Assembly (NCBI GenBank): GCA_003990745.1 | Contig: RBNI01001254.1 | Location: 1-23,457 of the forward strand | Direction: 5' to 3' | DNA: 23,457 nucleotides | Source of the DNA: Jimgerdemannia flammicorona | Taxonomy: Eukaryota > Mucoromycota > Endogonomycetes > Endogonales > Endogonaceae | Shown: piece by piece, positions 16,012 through 23,457 of the stretch | Position numbering within the stretch: the first letter of the stretch is position 1 | Layout: each line of letters begins with the position of its first letter | Made by a program: the position numbers and the translations under genes | Notes under the pieces: model-generated | The model's input: only the letters and a program-made list of their open reading frames with translations | What the model was told of the DNA's origin: nothing | Databases searched by the model: none

Positions 16012-19000
16012 CTATTCCATCGGCATAGCTTTATTCGCGTCATCTGTGAATGTAGGCCTGTCTCCCCCCTCAATACCTACGATCCAATCCTCTTTCTTCG
16101 TAAAGCATCGCCTCAGGTCCTGTGATATGCCAAACAAAAAACCATCCTCTATTAATTCTGAAATACTCGCGAAGAGAAACAACACAAAACTTGAATAGCC
16201 CACCTCATCCATGACATACTCGCCGCCACCACCATACCGAACGCTCTCAAGCGCCGTCTGCTTCGGATCGTTCAGAGCCTCAACTAAGTCCAGGTCCGTG
16301 ACCGACTGGGACAAGGTGTTGTTGTCTGTCGCTTTCTCTTTGCCCTTACGACTGGCAAAGACAGGCATCCGTCGGTTCTTCGATAAACTCGTTATTTTGC
16401 GGGCCTCGTGGATGGCGTAGACGCGCTCTTCGATGGTGTCACGAACAACATACCTTTAATGTGGGATTGAAAGAATCACTTGATTAGTGAAGCATGCTCG
16501 TAAAGAGAATTATGCATCGTATAAGAGCCCGCATAAAGTATTACCAATGAACATATGTCTGTTATAAAAGTCGACGACAGATAAATAATAATTAGATACA
16601 ACAAAAATACCTACACACACTCCAATAATTAGAAAAGATCACAAGATCATACCTGCTTGATCTGCCCAATCCTGTGAACACGGTTGATGGCCTGTGACTC
16701 GAGCCCCAGGTTGACCAACGGCTCGCACATGAACACATGCTGTGCAGCCACAAGCGTCAAGCCGCTAATAATTCCAAGAATCGATAATGACTTGGCCATT
16801 ACACCCGTGAAAGACGAGTGCAGACACCTTGTATATACACCTAATAAATCACCCACCCAGCTCTCACCTCGACTGACTACGGGCGTGCAGCAAAAACACC
16901 GTCATATCAGGATCGTTCTTGAACTGCTGCAGGCTCTCTTTCCGCATCCTGGCGCCATGAAACTTGACGCAATTGATATCGTTCTTGCGCAAACCGGACC
17001 ATAGGAGGTCGAGGACCTGCGACCACTGCGAGAAGATCAGGCACTTAGCACCCGTGGTGTTCTTGATGTGCTTGATATGGCGGATGATAGTGTCGAGCTT
17101 GACGCCTACACACATAAATGTGTAAAACAAGAAAAGTTGAAAATCCCTACGGCATAAGCAAACCTCCAAAGAATAGAAGAGTGATCACAGAGAGAAAATC
17201 GTTAAGAAACAAACAAACTTAGACGAAGGAAACAAGAAAAATGAACCCACCTAACCCGCTCTTAATCTTCACGGAATGGATCGCGGAGATCTCCTCATCG
17301 GGGATGATACTGACGGTCGAGGCCGGTGACGCCGCACTTACCGTACTGGTGCTGGCGGTTGTCGCCGGCTTTTTCCACACGATCCGTTGCCATTCGCTCG
17401 GGCCGACGCGACCGGTACAAGTCGGGCACTTGCGATGAACCGAGACCCATGCTTTGAGGCACGCTTCGCAAAACTATGGCAATGGAGCATGATAAAAAGG
17501 ATGTTGGCAAGGAGAAATGCCGATAGCGCCGAGTAGAACGTCGATTGTGACGTTGTGTTACACGACTTACCATATGTCCACTGATTGTTAAAACGAGAAT
17601 TGAGGCATCAGGAAAAATTGTACAGTTCTCGCGTTAGCTTCCAATCAATAACTCTTACGACAATATAAGTAAGGAAAATTCACCCACCACACGGTAATTG
17701 CGCCCTGTATGAAATCGTTCCTGCAAATCAAGCACATGCGCTCCTCTTCGTCCATCTCCTCAACGCCCTTACTATTCATCTCGACTAGGTGCTCGAGGTA
17801 CCGTCGGCGAGATGTCTGGGTTGCCATCTGCCTCTCGAGGTCGGCTTCCTGCGTCTGGATTGCCTTCCCCTCCCTCTCCGGGTTCTTGGACTCGACCACC
17901 CGAACCTGGTCCGAGATCGCCTGCAACTGGCGGTAGTACTCGATGCGGATGTTGTAGAGCTTGCGAAAGTCCTCGCATTCTCTGGAGGATCGCGAAGAAC
18001 AAAAGAAAACCGGAAGTGTTACAAGTGAATTATTTCGAGATTCGCCCACAAGAAAAAATGAAAATAAATATAACACATACTTCTCCAAAACGCTAAGCAC
18101 CCTCGTCTGTGCGTCGACATCCCTACCAATCCGCGCCAGCTCGGCATCGATGATATGCTCCTCCTTTTCCGTTATGTAGAGACGCTGCAGGGCCTGGCGC
18201 AGCTCTAACACCAGATCCTTCAGGTGCGGTTCGGTATTCTTCTTCGGTGAGAATTCCTCGCGCTGATCCTCCAGCTCCTTCTCCAGGCCGGCCCGATTCT
18301 TCTTCTTCACGACGGGGCCCCAAAAGTCGTCGCCCAGGTATAAGGCGTTCCAGATACCTTGATGATGAAGAAAGGCGCGGTTGTGTTATGTGACATGCAA
18401 TAGACGAGAGCGAGGACGTTTAAAGATGCGGTATGTATGGACCTTACCGGTGATGATGTATCTGCGGTCCGCGAGAAGTTTTGAATACGCCTCTTGGTAT
18501 GCAGCGCCGCTCTATAATGAAAACCCATCACATACGAATGACAAGTTGTTTACTTTCACAACGACATTTTCGGACAAACCCATTCTCGCAAACATATTTC
18601 GTCTGAAATTTATCCAACTCAAACCCTGCCTACCTCCTGCAGCTCCAATGACCCTTGGTACTCCTCGCCGTCCGGGTCTGCGTCCTGGTCAACCAGCTTT
18701 GCGGTGAGAGTATCAAAAATTTTGCCGCGCCATGTGTCGACAATATGGCGTTGGCCATTGAGCCGTTCGGCGAAGTCGTCCGCACGCTCGATGATGTCCC
18801 ACGAGAGGATGCCGCCCGTCAGCGTACTGTAGGAGAAATCCGCGGTTTTTACCGTCATGATCTTGGGCGCGATCTCGCGGAGAGCGGCGTCGAACTGAGG
18901 CGTGCGGCGGTGATATGGTAGTTTGGAGGGTGAATCGGATGAACTCTGATCGCGTTCCTTTTTACGGTAAAGAAAAAACAGGAGAAAAGTAAACTCAACC

Positions 19001-22000
19001 AACCTTTTTTTCCATAGGCCTCAACAACTCCCTCCGCAACCCTTCCGCAAGCTCATAAAATTCCGTTTCCTTCTCTGTCCTCTCCAACTGATGATTCACG
19101 CTTGCAATAAAAAACAAGAACTTATGCTCTGCCTCCAACCAATGATGCAACCCCACTGACAATGACTCGACATCGTCACCAGCCTCATCTATCCTCCCTA
19201 CTCTGTCATCCTCAACACCACCATCGTCGTCCTCTTTCTCACCCTCAACCCCGCCATCGTCATCCTCCCTACCTCGCCTCTTCCGTGCCCCCTCGACATC
19301 CACGTCCGCCCCCCCCTCAGCCCTCTTTAGCGCACGCTTGCCCTTCTTCCCCGCCAACCGGTCCCTCGTCTCCGCTACCTTCTGCTGCACGAACTTGAGC
19401 CCGACCTCGTACATCCGGAGGGCGGGTTCAAACTGCTCCTGCAACTCCATCAGCGCCGCGCCGCGAAATTTGGTGTTAGCGAGCTGGTGATCCAGGGTCA
19501 GGATCTTGCTGATGCATTGACGGTACATCACTGCAAGAACTGGGGAGGGGGGTTCGACGGTAAATTTGGATTAACAAGAGATTTGAAAAATTTTTCGTGC
19601 ACGGTACGATCGAAAAATGAGACGAGTATAAAGCGTACCTTCTGTGACTGTATGTAAAGTACCTCCGAGCTGTTTTTGATTTTGCGCACCGATACCTGGA
19701 TGGCAACTGATTTCGAGAAATTTCAATTGGTAAACTATAACTCAAATGCGAAGCCAGAAACAACCCCATTCAACTCACCAAGTCTGCCTTAACCTCAATA
19801 ACCATGCCCTCATCTTCCCCCTCGCAACTTCCATCCTATCCCTTAATTTATCCCGCTCCGCGTACGTCTCCACTTCGTCCACGCCTGGCAACGTCCACCC
19901 CTGCTCATCCAACCAGTCCAGATCTATCTCCAAACAGCATTGCTCGAACAGCTCCTCATAATAATGCAGCTCGATGCGCGAGAAGCTGACATGCACGACC
20001 TGGCGATGCTGCGGAGGAATGTCGAGCTGCGCACGCACGGCCTGCTTTGAGTTGCGGTATACGACGCGGCGGCAGAATGCGAGTAGGGCGGCGCGGCTGA
20101 CGGGACTGAGGAGCATCGGAAGGAGGTACGGGGTCGACGCCAGCGGCTCGAGACGCAGGAAGGCGAAGAGTCCGTGCAAATCGTGGAAATTCGTCTTGAT
20201 CGGCGTACCCGTCACCGCCCAGGGGTGGACGCGCGGGATCAGGAGCGCCATCTCCGCCGTCTTGGTCACCGTCGATTCGATCATTTGGGCCTACGAGAAT
20301 TGGGCCCCAGTTGGAGGTTAGGTCGTGGTTGGAGGTTAGGTCGTGGTTGGAGGTTAATTGGGTTTATGCATCATTATTGTGGAATAAACCAAGCGAAGAC
20401 CAAACGTACCTCATCCAAAAGGACCCTCCACCACAAAATCTTCACCAATGGGCTCCTTCTCGGTAAATACTTCTGCGTGGTCCTCCTTGGCCTGTCCAGA
20501 AGCTTCCTGGCATAATAAACTTCCTTGCTAAGTATGGGGTAGGTTGTGAGCACAATGTCGTAGGCGAGAAGATCCTCCACGGTGATGTCGCGACCCGATT
20601 TCGACGAGGCACCGTCGTAAACGAAGTAGCGCAGGGAGGGTGCGTGGGTCTTGATCTCTGACACCCACTGGCTGAGGATGGCATTCGGAGTGATAATCAG
20701 CGTGGCGCCCGTTGCGCGCAGGTTCTTATTATGTTCGGTAACGAAGGACGGCTCGGTCACAGGATCGGTGGGGCGGTGGTGAAGGATGAGGGCGAGCATC
20801 TCCACGGTCTTGCCGAGACCCATCTGCGGGTTAGGAAGAATTTGAACGCATGAGTCTTCGAAACGCGCAGCAACACGACATGACTTGAGAATTTTTCAGC
20901 TGTTCTCAGCGTAGAATATTCGAATCTGGAAAAAGAGAATTTGAAACGACATACCTCCTCCGACAAAATGCCTATAATAAAATAAAATGTTACGTCGTGA
21001 GCATTACTATCACTTCAAAAACTAAATTACCCAAACCAGCCTCTGATCACTACTCACCACCAAGAACTCCGTCCTCATCCTCGAATTCCTCCTCAAAACT
21101 CTGCGGAGCTTCGGTCAGCACCTCTCCTGTGTGCCGGTTCACGAGTAACTCGGTCCCTTTGTCCGTATGAACCTTGCTCCAGACCAGCGGTAGGTCTCGC
21201 GCGTGGTTGTGTACGTGTGGGACTAATTTACCATCCTTGTTAAGGGTCATGCCTTCTCTGTTGAGCTGCATGTCATTGTAAAAACAGCGCGTTTAATATC
21301 AGAAAAAAAAAAAAAAAAAAAATCGATATATATATCACGGATTCTCCACACACCATCCACAGCACCGCCTGCGCTTGGAATGGCATCAGCGTCGGCTCTA
21401 GTTCATTCGGCTGCGCTCCGACCGGGATGCACGAGCTGACAGGTGGCTGCAAAGCCGAGTAGAACATCGTGACGTCCATATCTCCCGTCACATTATCGAA
21501 CGGGGGCGGCGAAAACAGGAGCGACAATAGATCGCGTAGGGCCCAGTCCTTGGCGGGAAGGAGGGCGTGCATCTCAAAGTCTGCGTGAAACTGGGGCGTG
21601 CCGCCGTGGCCGAACGTGAGAACTAGGCGGGGGCGCCTGAGCTCAACCTTCCCCTTCTTGTAAAGTTTGCCGAGGGTGTCGAATAGGAGGTCGTCGCGGG
21701 TGCGCCACTGCTCGCGGGGGGTTTGGACGGTGACAGGGGGTTCGGCCAGGTCCTTCCAGGCGGAGAAGAGATCCGTGGCCTTGTTGACGCAGAAGTGCAC
21801 AGAGTAGTCCGTGACGGAGAAGTCAATAGAGACGTCGAAAGTGTGCCCGCATGTCGAGCAGGAGGGCGTCGGTAGAATCTCTGGGCTGAGGATGATGTTA
21901 TCGGAGTACCAGTCGAGGAGGATTCTAAAGGAGCCACAATATGCGCTCGAGGCGGTGGAGGCGTTGGGGTTGGGTGATGCGGATTCGGACGCGGACGCGA

Positions 22001-22199
22001 ACGTGGACGTGTTCTTTACGCGCCGTCTTTTCGAGGAAGGCGCGACGATTAGCTCGTTCGGGGCGGTTCGCTTGTTGCTAAAGTACAACTCGGATATTGT
22101 GTTGTCGCAGAGACATATTGTGGCTTGCGATGTGATGAGTTCTACAATTTGGTCTGGCCGGAGTGACGTTGTTAGAGCGAGTTGTCGAAATGTGTGCAT
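16012..22199 (-). CDS. irc20: Irc20/SHPRH-type SNF2 ATPase and RING E3 ubiquitin ligase
   Basis: Eighteen exons, all junctions GT-AG and in phase, give 1504 aa: 22199-21354, 21265-21058, 20971-20955, 20823-20410, 20290-19779, 19706-19639, 19539-19004, 18957-18634, 18511-18448, 18357-18081, 17981-17688, 17580-17571, 17473-17251, 17105-16868, 16764-16653, 16558-16545, 16453-16204, 16119-16012. Helicase motif I is MGLGKT (358-363), motif II DEAQ (494-497), motif III TGTP (522-525). A C3HC4 RING follows (Cys 1172, 1175, 1187, His 1189, Cys 1192, 1195, 1206, 1209), then motif IV AKCLIFSQW (1284-1292) and motif VI QAINRVHRIGQ (1368-1378). DEAQ, LRQTCCHP and ARSQSSGLTL fit SHPRH/Irc20 rather than Rad5/HLTF (DEGH). 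A KRRRVK nuclear signal lies at 57-62, and an acidic low-complexity insert in exon 7. Family role: chromatin-linked repair and ubiquitination. An upstream in-frame ATG at 22283 adds 28 aa, but the 22199 ATG has the better context (CCAAAATG). Confidence 0.92.
16545..16558 (-). other. 14-nt micro-exon of irc20 (exon 16)
   Basis: The sequence is ACATATGTTCATTG, between TTTTATAACAG and GTAATACT. Without it the frame breaks between RIGQIKQ and VVRDTIEERV. With it the join reads KQTYVHWYVVRDTIEERV, the expected region after motif VI. Both flanking introns have GT-AG ends. Confidence 0.85.
17571..17580 (-). other. 10-nt micro-exon of irc20 (exon 12) completing the RING
   Basis: TGGACATATG lies between CAATCAG and GTAAGTCG. 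It completes the split Cys codon and supplies Gly-His-Met, so that ITV-CGHM-FCEACLKAW forms the central part of the C3HC4 RING. Skipping it would delete a zinc-binding Cys and His and shift the frame. Confidence 0.9.
20311..20356 (-). repeat. 18-bp tandem repeat in irc20 intron 4
   Basis: 2.6 perfect copies of TTGGAGGTTAGGTCGTGG (plus strand) lie within the 119-nt intron at 20291-20409, close to its acceptor end. Likely a local replication duplication. Confidence 0.9.
20955..20971 (-). other. 17-nt micro-exon of irc20 (exon 3)
   Basis: GCATTTTGTCGGAGGAG is flanked by TTATAG and GTATGTCG. It joins exon 2 (...GVLG-G) to exon 4 (MGLGKT) as GGILSEEMGLGKT, the invariant lead-in to the Walker A motif of SNF2 ATPases. 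Confidence 0.92.
21303..21322 (-). repeat. T20 tract in irc20 intron 1
   Basis: Twenty T on the coding strand, inside intron 1 (21266-21353), about 37 nt upstream of the acceptor. It could act as a polypyrimidine tract. Translating through it gives a spurious Phe run. Confidence 0.85.
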
Positions 22200-22283
22200 T
22201 TTGGTGTTGGTGGCGTAGTTGCAAAGGTGGGAGTAAAAGAAAGAAGTTGTGACTGCAGTGCACTCTTTATCGAAATTGTTCAT

Positions 22284-22313
22284 CCAATGAATGACCTCTT
22301 GTCCTTGGTAACA
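22284..22313 (-). promoter_or_regulatory. irc20 upstream region
   Basis: Sequence directly upstream of the outer possible irc20 ATG (22283), expected to hold part of the promoter or 5' leader. No clear TATA or CCAAT box was seen. Confidence 0.25.
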
Positions 22314-22452
22314 GCTTCATTGTGTCAAGCAGTAAGTGCTTCATTGTGGCAAGCAGTAAGTATATACAGTATACTCAACTCAGCAGCAAAATTAGCAGGC
22401 AGTATACTTAACGACAATTAGCTTCATTATGGCAGGCAGTATACTCAACTCG
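22314..22452 (+). repeat. Degenerate direct repeats upstream of irc20
   Basis: The unit GCTTCATTGTGGCAAGCAGT occurs at 22314, 22338 and (diverged) 22421. AGTATACTCAACTC follows the second and third units (22369 and 22439). The first two units are a 24-bp tandem pair. It lies 115 bp or more upstream of the irc20 start. Confidence 0.7.
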
Positions 22453-23027
22453 GGATTACGAGTACCCAGAACATTTGCAACGAGTCGCCCAGAGGCAGAT
22501 GCCCAGCTCTTAATACCCGCCCCATCCCACCGCTAATCAATAACACATGGTTGAGACTGGGTTCGATGAATGTACACGGCGGAATCAAAACTGAGCAGAT
22601 AATGCGAATAAGCAGCAGCCGCAGAGTTCTGTCACCAACGTATTGTTAAGAAATGAAATGGTTGACATATTATCACACACGTTGAATTATGTTCACCAAA
22701 GCGGGATAACGAGACTTCCCGGATCTCAACATAATTAAGCATCTATTTCCTCCAGGGGGTAGGGGGGGGGAACAAAAAAACAAAACGAAATTGGGAGTAG
22801 AATCCACATGACTTACCCATTCCGGTTATTCTGTAAAACAGAATGCATCCATTTCAATGCAGACGCCGACAATCAACATCTTCCGAGTAGGTCTAGCGAC
22901 TTCACTCACATCACGAAAAGTTGTCTTTTTGATTACATGCACATCCAATGTTCACTACAATCAGACGTGTTGAACGCAATAACTTACAGTGTCCACCATT
23001 TTCATGCGCCGTCGGTGTTGATTGTTC
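22453..23027. other. Intergenic region, nothing recognised
   Basis: Normal composition, frames full of stops. A short G-rich run (about 22,755-22,769) is the only notable feature. Confidence 0.5.
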
Positions 23028-23348
23028 TCAGATTTGGACCATCTGACTCATGAAGCTTTCTGTAGTGACCCACGAGTTCAGCCTATGAATATGAGAACAC
23101 GTACAGCACATCGCCACTGGATATGGTGATTCGGTTTGGTCAAGATCGTCAAACCACATATTGGTGGTATTTGTAAGCTCTCTTAAATGGGCGTAATGTG
23201 GCTCAGCCTGAAGTGTGTGTATTTTCTCGACCAAACACATGGTTGCTGGTACGAATGGAGTATCTTCGGGAGACACGAATACACTTTTCATCAAATGGGC
23301 TAAATTTAGCGTCACCACGAGGGTGGCGGTTTTGGGGTTTGGGTTCAT
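23028..23348 (-). CDS. Doubtful 106-codon ORF, possibly a gene fragment
   Basis: The ORF has an ATG and reads MNPNPKTATLVV..., ending after a segment with MCCTCSHIHRLNSW. Small fungal Cys-rich proteins often carry such CxxC/H groups, but no family is identifiable. A GTAAGT donor-like site occurs about 50 nt beyond the stop, so the real structure may be spliced differently. The promoter-like TATA motif next to it points the other way. It could be spurious. Confidence 0.25.
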   Translation of the reverse strand: MNPNPKTATLVVTLNLAHLMKSVFVSPEDTPFVPATMCLVEKIHTLQAEPHYAHLRELTNTTNMWFDDLDQTESPYPVAMCCTCSHIHRLNSWVTTESFMSQMVQI

Positions 23349-23359
23349 GGCGCAGAAGA

Positions 23360-23367
23360 TATATAAA
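23360..23367 (+). promoter_or_regulatory. TATA box of a plus-strand gene beyond the window
   Basis: TATATAAA is followed by a C/T- and CA-rich leader in which a segment is duplicated: CACATCTTAACCTTCAGC (about 23383-23400) and GCATCTAAACCTTCAGC (about 23419-23435). This resembles a fungal core promoter with a short 5' leader. The gene would start beyond 23457. Confidence 0.4.
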
Positions 23368-23457
23368 GTCCTTTTTCACACACACATCTTAACCTTCAGC
23401 ACACACACATCAGCACACGCATCTAAACCTTCAGCGCGAAGTACATAGTCAAAAAAA

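Noticed and set aside
21273..21353. C-terminal Phe run extending irc20 exon 1
   Set aside because: It is intron 1 read through; the GT-AG junction gives AVLWM-LNREG in phase with exon 2.

Overview
The window looks like filamentous ascomycete fungal DNA (Pezizomycotina). The evidence is a secreted GPI-type cysteine-rich protein of the DUF7707 kind, an intron-dense Irc20/SHPRH gene with short GT-AG introns (46-145 nt), and transposon relics decayed by C-to-T/G-to-A changes that resemble RIP or methyl-cytosine decay. The long introns for this group and their density (17 in one gene) could point to Pezizomycetes, but that is inference and I cannot name a species.

Positions 1-12,835 are an AT-rich transposon compartment. 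An LTR truncated by the window edge (1-1326) is followed by AT-rich DNA and then a complete but dead Ty3/gypsy element on the minus strand (1983-10,840). Its two LTRs are 1576 bp each, and the internal order is gag (with zinc knuckle), protease, dUTPase, RT, RNase H, integrase and an in-frame tail. Each LTR is unusual: it holds its own TATA box, a 117-codon ORF, an in-frame stop, a further ~160 codons, a ~35-bp minisatellite and an AATAAA signal. To the right lies a plus-strand Ty1/copia RT relic (11,441-12,832). A 526-bp foldback hAT-like MITE sits inside it with a perfect 8-bp target duplication, and the RT frame itself confirms the insertion point.

Positions 12,836-23,457 are normal-composition gene space. 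Long poly(A) tracts (38 and 46 A) lie in the gap before the genes. A three-exon secreted-protein gene (plus, 13,752-14,624) faces a single-exon coiled-coil gene (minus, 14,806-15,624) tail to tail. The minus-strand irc20-type gene (16,012-22,199) can be assembled into 18 exons with every junction in phase, including three micro-exons of 17, 10 and 14 nt. One of these supplies the RING-finger CGH residues.

The right edge has a degenerate short repeat, a doubtful ORF and a TATA-bearing promoter-like segment pointing out of the window. The genes do not form an obvious pathway. The repair ATPase/ubiquitin ligase is a housekeeping nuclear protein, the DUF7707 protein is surface-directed, and the coiled-coil protein is unassigned.
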